Source: an uncultured Clostridium sp. (lineage in GTDB: Bacteria > Bacillota > Clostridia > Christensenellales > Pumilibacteraceae). From it: a stretch of 6,423 nt of DNA. The position numbers and the translations under genes were made by a program. The notes beneath the pieces were generated by a model. The model was given only the letters and a program-made list of their open reading frames with translations. It was not told the origin of the DNA and ran no database searches. Positions 1-6,281 of this stretch are shown here, piece by piece. The stretch spans positions 1 to 6,423 of the forward strand of contig USKH01000070.1 of the NCBI GenBank assembly GCA_900555125.1. The letters are read 5' to 3'. The stretch's first letter is position 1, and each line of letters opens with the position of its first letter.

Positions 1-3000
1 TATTTATACGGCGGTTATTTTGCGGACAACACTGCAAACGGCTCCCCGAACGATATATACAACGCCGATAACGCCGCTATCGATCTGAACATCGGATCGG
101 CAAACGTTCCTGTCCGCACGGGATATACGTACGGCGGATGGAAAGATAATAACGGGAATATTTACAATAAGGCAAATCGGTTGTATTCCGTAAGCGGGGC
201 GAATAACGGTCTTACGGTAATATGGAACGCAAAATCTTATAACATCAACTATTCCGGCATGGAAGGCGCAACTCTTTCGCCGATGCCGACAGCGCACGTT
301 TACGGGACGAATACGGCGATAGCCGACCCCGTAAAAACAGGGTATACGTTTAACGGCTGGAAAGTAAACGGCGGCACTGCCGTAAAAAATCTGACTTTGG
401 GCGCAACCGATTATACAAACGTTATTTCGCTGCAAGCCACATGGTCTGCCAATAAGTATACCGCCGCCTTCGACAAGCAAAACGGTACGGGAGGCAGCAC
501 TTCCGCAGCAGTGACTTTTAATAGCGTAATGCCCGCGATAACAGTCCCGACCCGCACGGGTTATACGTTCGGCGGTTATTATACGGCAAAAAACGGCGGC
601 GGCGTGCAGTATTACACGTCAAGCGGCGCGAGCGCAAAAAACTGGAACATTGCCGCGAACACGACGTTATACGCAAAGTGGACGGCAAAGACTTATACCG
701 TTACTTTCGACAAGCAAAACGGTACGGGCGGCAGTACTTCCGTGGCGGCGACTTTTAACGGCGCAATGCCCGCGATAACAGTCCCCGTTCGCACGGGTTA
801 TACGTTCGGCGGTTATTATACGGCAAAAAACGGCGGCGGCACGCAATATTATACCGCAAGCGGCGCGAACGCAAAAAATTGGAACATTGCCGCGAACACG
901 ACGTTATACGCAAAGTGGACGACAAACACATATACGATAACTTACAATGCAAACAAACCGGGCAGAGCAAGCGCAAGCATTGCCGGTTCGACGGCAAAAT
1001 CTACTCACACTTACAATGTTGCGAAATCTCTTACCGCAAACGGATATTCGCTTGTCGGGTGGACGTTCAAGGGTTGGGCGACATCCGCAAACGGCGCCGT
1101 CTTATACGGCGACGAAGATACGGTAAAGAACCTTACTTCGACCGCAAACGGAACGTATAACCTCTACGCCGTATGGCAAGCGAATAAATATACAGTTACG
1201 TTCGGCACGGCGGGCGGCAGCAACGTTTCGCCCGTAGAGGCAACGTTTGACAGCGGTTTGCCGACGGTAAGCTTACCCATGCGCGCGGGATATGTTTTCG
1301 GCGGGTTTTATACGGCGGAAAACGGAGGCGGAACGCGGTATTATAAAGCAGACGGAACGGCTGAAATGGATAAATACACGGTTGACGGAAACCTTACCCT
1401 TTTTGCGAAGTGGACCCCTGTTTCCTATACCATAGCGTTTTACGACGGCGATACGTTTATAAAAAAGACGGAAAATGTGGTTTACGGCGCCGAGATAACG
1501 TTGCCGTCCGCAGAGGCTTTGGGACTAACGCGCAAAAACTACAATTTTGTCGGCTGGAATTTGTATTCCGATCAGACGTGGGCAATGTACAAAGCCGATA
1601 CCGTCTACACGGGCGGATTTGCGGAAGAAAACGGCAAAACGGTAATTCTTCGCGCCGCTTGGGAGGAAAAGAACGTTTATCCGATCTATTTCGACGCTAA
1701 CGGCGGTATGGGCGCGCCCGCAACCGCATTGGCTCATGAGGACGAAACCGTTCTTCTTGGCGCAGGCGTTCCCGTAAGACAAAATCACACTTTCGTCGGC
1801 TGGGCTACGGACGCGAGTGCGGAAAGAGCAGAATATTTGCCTGACGGCGAGTTTACGATAGGGAATTCGCCCGTAACGCTCTACGCCGTGTGGAAACACA
1901 ATCCGTCTCTTACATATAACGCTAACGGCGGTTTGTTTAATTCTGCCGTTGCAGTAACCTACCCTGCGGCGGGAGCGAAAGTAACTGTAGCGGATTTGTC
2001 GCCGCAGCTCGAAGGACACGAATTTACGGGCTGGAAAATCGGTGAGGACGGCACGGTTACATACTGTGCAGGAGAAATGTTTACTATGCCCGATACCGAC
2101 ACCGTGCTTTACGCCGTCTGGCAAAAGAGAACGTATCCGGTTACGGCTACCGTTGCCGACGGGTACTCTGTTGTCGGGTTGAACGATAGTTACAAGTTCG
2201 GTGACGTCGCGATTTTCACCGTTACGGGAGGCAACGTGAAGGTTTATGCCGACGGCGAACTTCTTACGGCGAGCGAGACGGGCAAATATTCATTTATTGT
2301 AGACGGCGCGACTGCAGTTTTGGTCGTTGCCGGCGACGGCTCGCATTTCTCCGTTGTTTACAACGCAAACGGCGGTAGCGGCGCACCCGTAGACGCAAAT
2401 ATTTATCAGGCAAATACTTCGGCAATCGTTTCTTCCGATTCGCCCTTGCGACACGGATATACCTTCCTCGGATGGACTAAAAAGCAAACCTCCTCGGCGG
2501 CGGAATTCGTCGGCGGCGAAACCGTCACCCTTGAGGACAAAGACTTGGTTCTCTACGCCGTCTGGAAAGCGAATACGTATACCGTTAAATATAACTCTTT
2601 GGGCGGCTTCGGCTCGATGGCTGCGGATACGTTCACTTTCGACGAGGAAAGCGTATTGAAGAAAAACGCCTTTACGAAAGAAGGGCATACCTTTACGGGC
2701 TGGGCGTTGAACGCAAACGGCAATGCGACGTATAGCGACTGTGAAACCGTTTTAAATCTTTGCTCCGAAGACGGCGGCGAAATTACCCTTTACGCAGTGT
2801 GGAAAGCAACCGTAACTAATATCGAATTGGTTTGGGATGAAACCGTCCGCGATTCTTTTGCTATAAATTACGGCGACGCACTCTCTTCGAGCGGGCGCGT
2901 TACCCCGGTAAAAGACGGTTATACGTTCGGAGGATATTACACCGAAAGAGAAGGCGGCGGCGAACAGATTTTCGACGGAAATCTGAATGTCGTTTACGCG

Positions 3001-3978
3001 AACAATTGGGATAAAAACGAAGAAAAAATCACTCTTTACGCCTACTGGGTGCCGAACAGCGAAACGCTCACTGCGCAAATACGGGAATTGAAAAACGCAA
3101 ACGCCGCTCTTACAAGCGGTATAGATGCATTGAAAAGCGAAAATTTATCTATGTCGGGCAGCATAACCGCTCTTTCCGCGTCGCTGGAAACCGCACAAAA
3201 TACGATAGACAGTCTTGGCGATACTTACGCGACGGACGGCGAACTTGCCGCTGCCGTTGCCGCTCTTGAAAAGAAAATCGAGGAAGCGAAAAGTGAGTTG
3301 AACGCTAAGATAAACGAAGTACAGACAAACCTTGAAAATGCAGTATCGACTTTGAATACGTCAATAGCGGCAAAAGCGGACAGTACGGCATTATCGCAGG
3401 CGATAGAAGATTTGTCTAATGCGTACGAGGCGGCGGACGCAGTAATCAATTCAAGCATAACCGCATTGCAGAGTAAAGACGGCGAGCTTGAAGAAAGCAT
3501 AGCGAATCTGAAAACGTCAAGCGAAAAAGCGGACTCCGATTTGAAAGCGGCAGTTGATAAAGTGCAGACAAACCTGGATAAAGCGGTAAGCGATCTGACT
3601 AAAACTATCGGCGACAATAAGGGCGATATAGAAAGCAAGCTTTCCGCGGTAAAAGAAGCGTACGAGGCAGCGGACGCGGTAATCAACGGAAATCTTAATA
3701 TGTTGAACGTTAACCTCGCAAGCGAAGTATCGAGGTTGGAAAAAACATATAAAGAAGCGGACGACGCGCTTGCGGAGGCAATTAAAAAGGTGCAGGCCAA
3801 TCTCGACGCGGCAAAGAAACAGCTCGAAAACAAAGACAACGAGTTGGCAACCGAGATTAAAATTCTTCAGGACACTACTAAAAATTTGGTGATTGTACTT
3901 ATCGTTATCGGCGTCGTTTTACTGTCGCTCGGCGTAAGCGTGGCGGTTTTGTTCCTCAAAAGAAAGGTTAAACCGTAA
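1..3978 (+). CDS. Giant membrane-anchored surface protein with Listeria-Bacteroides (InlB B-type) repeats, 5'-truncated by window edge
   Basis: The reading frame is open from the first base to the TAA at 3976-3978, giving 1325 visible residues. A TTG at 181 has no ribosome site, and repeat sequence continues in frame before it, so the real start is outside the window. Domains in order: about twelve beta-grasp-like Listeria-Bacteroides repeats (residues 1-1016), each with a GYTFxGW/GGYY core and ending in LYAxW; one divergent domain of about 73 residues (708-780) between repeats; a long Ala/Lys/Glu/Asp/Leu-rich coiled coil (about 1020-1295); a hydrophobic helix (1296-1319); and a basic KRKVKP tail. 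There is no LPXTG motif, so the protein is most likely held by its C-terminal membrane helix with the repeats outside. Only three cysteines are visible (codons at 2065, 2740, 2761). In this family such proteins are often adhesins or surface-exposed proteins; the ligand cannot be read from the sequence. The gene converges on the AraC-type gene, with a terminator between them. Confidence 0.93.
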   Translation, partial: YLYGGYFADNTANGSPNDIYNADNAAIDLNIGSANVPVRTGYTYGGWKDNNGNIYNKANRLYSVSGANNGLTVIWNAKSYNINYSGMEGATLSPMPTAHVYGTNTAIADPVKTGYTFNGWKVNGGTAVKNLTLGATDYTNVISLQATWSANKYTAAFDKQNGTGGSTSAAVTFNSVMPAITVPTRTGYTFGGYYTAKNGGGVQYYTSSGASAKNWNIAANTTLYAKWTAKTYTVTFDKQNGTGGSTSVAATFNGAMPAITVPVRTGYTFGGYYTAKNGGGTQYYTASGANAKNWNIAANTTLYAKWTTNTYTITYNANKPGRASASIAGSTAKSTHTYNVAKSLTANGYSLVGWTFKGWATSANGAVLYGDEDTVKNLTSTANGTYNLYAVWQANKYTVTFGTAGGSNVSPVEATFDSGLPTVSLPMRAGYVFGGFYTAENGGGTRYYKADGTAEMDKYTVDGNLTLFAKWTPVSYTIAFYDGDTFIKKTENVVYGAEITLPSAEALGLTRKNYNFVGWNLYSDQTWAMYKADTVYTGGFAEENGKTVILRAAWEEKNVYPIYFDANGGMGAPATALAHEDETVLLGAGVPVRQNHTFVGWATDASAERAEYLPDGEFTIGNSPVTLYAVWKHNPSLTYNANGGLFNSAVAVTYPAAGAKVTVADLSPQLEGHEFTGWKIGEDGTVTYCAGEMFTMPDTDTVLYAVWQKRTYPVTATVADGYSVVGLNDSYKFGDVAIFTVTGGNVKVYADGELLTASETGKYSFIVDGATAVLVVAGDGSHFSVVYNANGGSGAPVDANIYQANTSAIVSSDSPLRHGYTFLGWTKKQTSSAAEFVGGETVTLEDKDLVLYAVWKANTYTVKYNSLGGFGSMAADTFTFDEESVLKKNAFTKEGHTFTGWALNANGNATYSDCETVLNLCSEDGGEITLYAVWKATVTNIELVWDETVRDSFAINYGDALSSSGRVTPVKDGYTFGGYYTEREGGGEQIFDGNLNVVYANNWDKNEEKITLYAYWVPNSETLTAQIRELKNANAALTSGIDALKSENLSMSGSITALSASLETAQNTIDSLGDTYATDGELAAAVAALEKKIEEAKSELNAKINEVQTNLENAVSTLNTSIAAKADSTALSQAIEDLSNAYEAADAVINSSITALQSKDGELEESIANLKTSSEKADSDLKAAVDKVQTNLDKAVSDLTKTIGDNKGDIESKLSAVKEAYEAADAVINGNLNMLNVNLASEVSRLEKTYKEADDALAEAIKKVQANLDAAKKQLENKDNELATEIKILQDTTKNLVIVLIVIGVVLLSLGVSVAVLFLKRKVKP
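457..930 (+). repeat. Recent in-frame tandem duplication, two 237-bp copies
   Basis: Copy one is 457-693 and copy two is 694-930, exactly 237 bases (79 codons) apart. By eye they agree at about 90% of bases, with long identical runs around the GYTFGGYYTAKNGGG core and the NWNIAANTTLYAKW end. Differences are a mixture of synonymous changes and clustered substitutions near the start and in the VQYYTSSGAS / TQYYTASGAN segment. No other pair of units in the array is this similar, so this duplication is younger than the rest of the array. It could expand or contract by recombination without breaking the frame. Confidence 0.93.
2122..2340 (+). other. Divergent beta-rich domain inserted between B-repeats
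   Basis: About 73 residues starting QKRTYPVTATVADGYSVVG lie between the Trp at 2119 and the next canonical repeat beginning near 2344. They have neither the GYTFxGW core nor a LYAxW end. The visible pattern is alternating hydrophobic strands (VAIFTV, VKVYADGELL, YSFIVDGATAVLVV), suggesting a small Ig-like or similar beta domain. Its length is close to one repeat, so the overall spacing of the array is kept. The domain family is not recognised with certainty; a strongly decayed repeat is the alternative. Confidence 0.6.
3061..3885 (+). repeat. Coiled-coil stalk of the surface protein with internal 76-81 residue repeats
   Basis: After the last LYAYW the composition switches abruptly to Ala, Leu, Lys, Glu, Asp and Ser, with no Pro, few Gly and few aromatic residues, and hydrophobic positions spaced about 3-4 apart (for example AALEKKIEEAKSELNAKI). 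Three copies of VQ(T/A)NL occur at 3319, 3562 and 3790. YEAADAVIN occurs at 3424 and 3661, with a weaker relative (YKEADDAL) at 3748. A (D/N)xEL-x3-I/V-x2-L motif recurs near each cycle. This indicates an ancestral repeat of 76-81 residues, here helical. The segment runs directly into the membrane helix, so it probably forms a stalk lifting the repeats off the cell surface. Confidence 0.85.
3886..3957 (+). other. C-terminal transmembrane anchor of the surface protein
   Basis: About 24 uninterrupted hydrophobic residues (LVIVLIVIGVVLLSLGVSVA followed by VLFL) are followed by KRKVKP and the stop. The positive residues after the helix favour a cytoplasmic C-terminus by the positive-inside rule, placing the coiled coil and the repeats outside. 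No sortase motif precedes the helix, so this looks like a plain membrane anchor rather than a sorting signal. Confidence 0.9.
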
Positions 3979-4044
3979 ACCAACAACTTGTATAATAGTC
4001 CGGGACGCCAAAAAGACTACCGATTTTTATAAAAAGAATAAAAA

Positions 4045-4076
4045 CAGACGGATAATTTTTATAGGTTATCCGTCTG
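4045..4076 (-). terminator. Intrinsic terminator between convergent genes, probably bidirectional
   Basis: A perfect 11-bp stem (CAGACGGATAA at 4045-4055 paired with TTATCCGTCTG at 4066-4076) closes a 10-base loop. Read on the - strand, the stem is followed by TTTTATTCTTTTT, a good U-tract, 50 bases beyond the AraC-type stop codon. On the + strand the stem is followed only by AAATTTTATATT, a weaker tract, about 66 bases after the surface-protein stop. It is therefore best as the terminator of the regulator gene and may also serve the surface-protein gene. Confidence 0.88.
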
Positions 4077-4125
4077 AAATTTTATATTAAAGTTTGTTTG
4101 TCGCAAGCGAATATTTCCTTTTATG

Positions 4126-5004
4126 CTAACGGGTTGCGTCTGCTTTTTGTTCGGATTGCATAATTCTGGGCGATACGCCGAAGTAATGCTTAAAAGCTTT
4201 GCTGAATGCGAAAGCGGACGAATAATTAAGCATTTCGGCTATCTCGCTTATTTTTTTCTCTTTTCCCATGACAAGAGTTTTTGCCGTTTCCATTTTACGT
4301 TCGCGGAAATATTCTCCCGGCGTTTTGGAGGTGGTTTTTTTGTAAATTTCGGAAATATAAGCGTAATTGTAATTAAACTTTTCGGACAGCTCGGTAAGTG
4401 CGTTCATGGAAAAAACGTGAGAGTCGAGATAGCCGCTTATTTTTGCCGATAACACTTGCGCATTGCCTGCGGCGAGTGTTTTTTGAGGGGTATCGCATAT
4501 GTCGCGCAGGGCGTATACGACAATTTGTTTAAGTATGCCGGCAAGCGTTTTTTCGGACATATCGTCGTTTTGAGTGAATTCGTTGAGAGCATAGCCGAGA
4601 AGAGTGGGAATTTTATCGTCGCGGAAAACTCTGGAGTTTGACAAACGGAATGATTGCGTCACGTATTCGAGGCGACGCCTTACAACTTCGTCGTCGGTAT
4701 CGAAGGCGTAGTAATCGTATTCGAGTTTTTCACCGTTGTCGGCAAGTATGTTATGAATATCCGCCGGGTATGAGAAATACACGTCTCCCGGCTTTACTTT
4801 CATGCGTTCGCCGCCCGTGGCTACTGTTCCGCTGCCGCCCGTAATCACCGTAAGTTCAAACCAATCGACGTGTACGTGCGAGCCTATTATTTCACCCGGA
4901 GAGCAATATCTGCGTCCTATCTGGTACAGTTTCACGTCGCCGTAGCGCGCAAAACCCGGTCGAAAATTCCGGTCAAAATGATAAATGGTTTCAATTGAGG
5001 ACAT
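4126..5004 (-). CDS. AraC-family transcriptional regulator with N-terminal cupin sensor domain
   Basis: 292 residues, the normal length for a two-domain AraC regulator. The start is the ATG at 5004-5002, because AAAGGAG lies 6 bases before it. A TTG further upstream (5043) has no ribosome site and lies inside the promoter. Residues about 25-95 form a cupin-type ligand pocket, with HVH (43-45) and WFELTVITGGSGTV followed by the KPGDVYFSYP turn typical of AraC_binding domains. Residues about 185-285 hold the double helix-turn-helix: the first around 200-221, the second around 251-272 (KISEIAEMLNYSSAFAFSKA), closing with FKHYFGVSPR. Members usually bind a sugar or related small molecule and activate a nearby catabolic operon. 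It is divergent from the oxidoreductase gene, so it probably controls that operon and itself. The inducer cannot be told from the sequence. Confidence 0.95.
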   Translation of the reverse strand: MSSIETIYHFDRNFRPGFARYGDVKLYQIGRRYCSPGEIIGSHVHVDWFELTVITGGSGTVATGGERMKVKPGDVYFSYPADIHNILADNGEKLEYDYYAFDTDDEVVRRRLEYVTQSFRLSNSRVFRDDKIPTLLGYALNEFTQNDDMSEKTLAGILKQIVVYALRDICDTPQKTLAAGNAQVLSAKISGYLDSHVFSMNALTELSEKFNYNYAYISEIYKKTTSKTPGEYFRERKMETAKTLVMGKEKKISEIAEMLNYSSAFAFSKAFKHYFGVSPRIMQSEQKADATR

Positions 5005-5010
5005 AATCGG

Positions 5011-5017
5011 CTCCTTT
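5011..5017 (-). promoter_or_regulatory. Ribosome binding site that fixes the AraC-type start
   Basis: AAAGGAG on the - strand lies 6 bases before the ATG at 5004-5002. It decides against the longer TTG reading from 5043, which has no Shine-Dalgarno sequence and would begin upstream of the predicted transcription start. Confidence 0.9.
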
Positions 5018-5025
5018 ACGATAAC

Positions 5026-5054
5026 ATTGTATCGGAGAAACAAAGCTTTGTCAA
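5026..5054 (-). promoter_or_regulatory. Sigma-A promoter of the AraC-type gene
   Basis: On the - strand a perfect -35 TTGACA (5054-5049) is followed by a 17-base spacer and a -10 TACAAT (5031-5026). Transcription would start near 5019, giving a leader of only about 15 bases that contains the ribosome site. The -35 box overlaps one copy of the inverted repeat at 5051-5059, which would suit autorepression. Confidence 0.88.
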
Positions 5055-5115
5055 TATTTTTGCTATATAAAAATTGTTGAAAAACTGATATTTTTTAATA
5101 AATCCGAAATATTGA
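5051..5115. promoter_or_regulatory. Inverted repeat, candidate operator pair in the divergent promoter region
   Basis: TCAATATTT (5051-5059) is matched by its exact reverse complement AAATATTGA (5107-5115), with centres 56 bases apart. Read outward, the match extends to AAATATTGAYA, 10 of 11 bases. One copy overlaps the regulator's own -35 box; the other lies about 60-68 bases before the predicted start of the oxidoreductase transcript, a usual place for an activator. Binding by the AraC-type protein is inferred. The region is AT-rich, so part of the match could be chance. Confidence 0.5.
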
Positions 5116-5118
5116 TAT

Positions 5119-5132
5119 GTTTTTGCAAAAAC
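5119..5132. promoter_or_regulatory. 14-bp perfect palindrome upstream of the oxidoreductase promoter
   Basis: GTTTTTGCAAAAAC is its own reverse complement and ends 7 bases before the -35 box of the + strand promoter, centred near -50. The position fits a site for a dimeric regulator or for a second AraC-type contact. It has no loop and no following U-tract, so it is not a terminator. Which protein binds is unknown. Confidence 0.45.
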
Positions 5133-5139
5133 GCGGGCA

Positions 5140-5168
5140 TTGACTTTAACAGCGAAGGGTTGTATCAT
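5140..5168 (+). promoter_or_regulatory. Sigma-A promoter of the oxidoreductase operon
   Basis: TTGACT (5140-5145), a 17-base spacer, then TATCAT (5163-5168). Transcription would start near 5175, leaving a leader of about 45 bases that carries AAGGAGA at 5202-5208. The two boxes each differ from consensus by one or two bases, which leaves room for activation by an upstream-bound regulator. Confidence 0.8.
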
Positions 5169-5219
5169 TATCGGTAGGATAATCTTATTCTGAAAATAGA
5201 CAAGGAGATTAAATAAATT

Positions 5220-6281
5220 ATGACTACAATAGCTGTCGTCGGATGCGGAAGAATTGCAAATGCGGCTCATTTTCCCGCTTTCATGAAGATGGATAACGTG
5301 CGCATAAAGTACGCATGCGACCTCATTAAAGAAAAAGCAGAGGCGGTAAAGGAGAAATTCCCCAAAGTTGAGCAGGTAATCACCGATTACAACGTCGCTC
5401 TTCATGATCCCGAAGTGCAAGCGGTTTACGTTTTAACGCCCAATTACGCGCACTACACCGTAACCATGGACGCGCTTAAAGCGGGTAAACACGTGTTCTG
5501 CGAAAAACCCATCACCGTAAACTATCCGCTGTCGGTGGAAATGGCAAACGAAGCCGAAAAACAGGGTAAAATGCTCAATATCGGCGTGTGCAACCGCTAT
5601 CAGCGTTCGGTGGAAATGCTCCGTCAACTTAACGACGAGGGCAAATTCGGCGATATTTACAGCGTTTACTGCTCGTTCCGTTCGTATCGCAGCATACCCG
5701 GCCTCGGCGGCCCGTTTACGACCAAAGCTCAGTCGGGCGGCGGCGTGCTTATCGACTGGGGTATTCACTTCCTCGATCTCATTCTGTACGTTTTAGGCGG
5801 AGCAAAGCTTAAAACGGTTACCTGCGACGCATACAACGAACTTGCAAAGAATATGAAAGAGTACAACTATGCCGGTCACGGCATGTGGGCGGAAGACACC
5901 GCCGATATCGAGCACGGCACCAACGACGTCGAAGAGTACATTACCGGCTATATAAGAACCGATAAGGCAAGCATTTCTTTCAACGGCGCGTGGGCTCAGA
6001 ACATCGACGCAAACGACATGTTTATCGATTTTATGGGCGACAAGGGCGGCGCAAGACTGTCCTACGGCGGCAAATTCACGTTCTACGACGGAAAAACGCT
6101 CGAAACAATAAAGCCCGAATACGATATTCCCGATATGTATCTGTGCGAGGATAAAGCGTTTATCGAAAGCATAAACACCGGTAAAAAAGACAAGAACAAT
6201 ATCGAAAATATTCTCGAAAGCATGAAACTGTTGCAGGCTCTGTATGATTCGAGCGACAAAAAAGAGGAAATAAAACTGTAA
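5220..6281 (+). CDS. Gfo/Idh/MocA-family NAD(P)-dependent oxidoreductase
   Basis: 353 residues, typical of the family. Such enzymes oxidise or reduce sugars, inositols and related polyols in the cytoplasm. Residues 4-13 (IAVVGCGRIA) form the Rossmann GxGxxA loop, and D34 at the end of the second strand favours NAD over NADP. TPNYAH (73-78) and CEKPIT (94-99) are the conserved cofactor and active-site segments, with K96 the usual family lysine. GGGVLIDWGIHFLDL (173-187) supplies the D179/H183 pair of the C-terminal alpha/beta domain. The ATG at 5220 follows AAGGAGA by 11 bases, a slightly long gap. The stop codon overlaps the next gene's ATG, so the two are probably co-transcribed and translationally coupled, and the divergent AraC-type gene is the likely regulator. 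The substrate cannot be assigned from the sequence; inositol, scyllo-inosose and uronate- or glucose-type dehydrogenases are all in this family. Confidence 0.94.
   Translation: MTTIAVVGCGRIANAAHFPAFMKMDNVRIKYACDLIKEKAEAVKEKFPKVEQVITDYNVALHDPEVQAVYVLTPNYAHYTVTMDALKAGKHVFCEKPITVNYPLSVEMANEAEKQGKMLNIGVCNRYQRSVEMLRQLNDEGKFGDIYSVYCSFRSYRSIPGLGGPFTTKAQSGGGVLIDWGIHFLDLILYVLGGAKLKTVTCDAYNELAKNMKEYNYAGHGMWAEDTADIEHGTNDVEEYITGYIRTDKASISFNGAWAQNIDANDMFIDFMGDKGGARLSYGGKFTFYDGKTLETIKPEYDIPDMYLCEDKAFIESINTGKKDKNNIENILESMKLLQALYDSSDKKEEIKL

Larger units (their letters stand above)
1..3048 (+). repeat. Array of about twelve Listeria-Bacteroides repeats in the surface protein
   Basis: Each unit ends in a conserved tryptophan after LYA(V/K) or a variant. 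These Trp codons lie at 223, 442, 679, 916, 1174, 1411, 1660, 1891, 2119, 2563, 2800 and 3046. The spacings are 219, 237, 237, 258, 237, 249, 231, 228, 444, 237 and 246 bases, so the period is close to 79 residues. The 444-base gap contains one repeat plus a divergent domain. Unit cores carry the family signature: an aromatic strand (YTVTF or TYNANGG), a middle R/K-x-GYTFxGW or GGYY segment, then LYAxW. Most units differ strongly from one another; the pair at 457-930 is the exception. The first unit is only partly visible. The family assignment is from recognised motifs (Flg_new/List_Bact_rpt), not from a search. Confidence 0.92.

Noticed and set aside
181..183. TTG as the start codon of the giant surface-protein gene
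   Set aside because: No ribosome site precedes it, and the frame is open with repeat-like sequence (VPVRTGYTYGGW) back to base 1, so the gene is truncated by the window.
4..480. 158-codon open frame on the - strand at the left edge
   Set aside because: It is antisense to the repeat array, with Cys/Arg/Val-rich low-information translation.
457..930. Possible CRISPR or mobile-element repeat
   Set aside because: The repeats are in-frame coding units of 79 codons with no spacers, terminal inverted repeats or transposase.
1525..2124. 199-codon open frame on the - strand opposite the B-repeats
   Set aside because: The translation is Arg/Cys-rich and unlike any domain, and it overlaps fully a gene with clear family motifs.
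3225..3839. 204-codon open frame on the - strand opposite the coiled coil
   Set aside because: It is the exact shadow of a biased coding region; its Ser/Ala/Leu/Phe-rich translation reflects the complement of Lys/Glu/Ala codons, and it has no ribosome site or recognisable domain.
4123..4452. + strand frame opposite the C-terminal half of the AraC-type gene
   Set aside because: It is the shadow of the helix-turn-helix coding region, with no homology or start signals.
5005..5043. N-terminal extension of the AraC-type protein from a TTG at 5043
   Set aside because: That TTG lies between the -35 and -10 boxes, upstream of the predicted transcription start, and lacks a ribosome site; the ATG at 5004 has a strong one.
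5016..5420. 134-codon - strand frame covering the divergent promoter region
   Set aside because: It overlaps both the intergenic control region and the start of the oxidoreductase and shows no domain or ribosome site.
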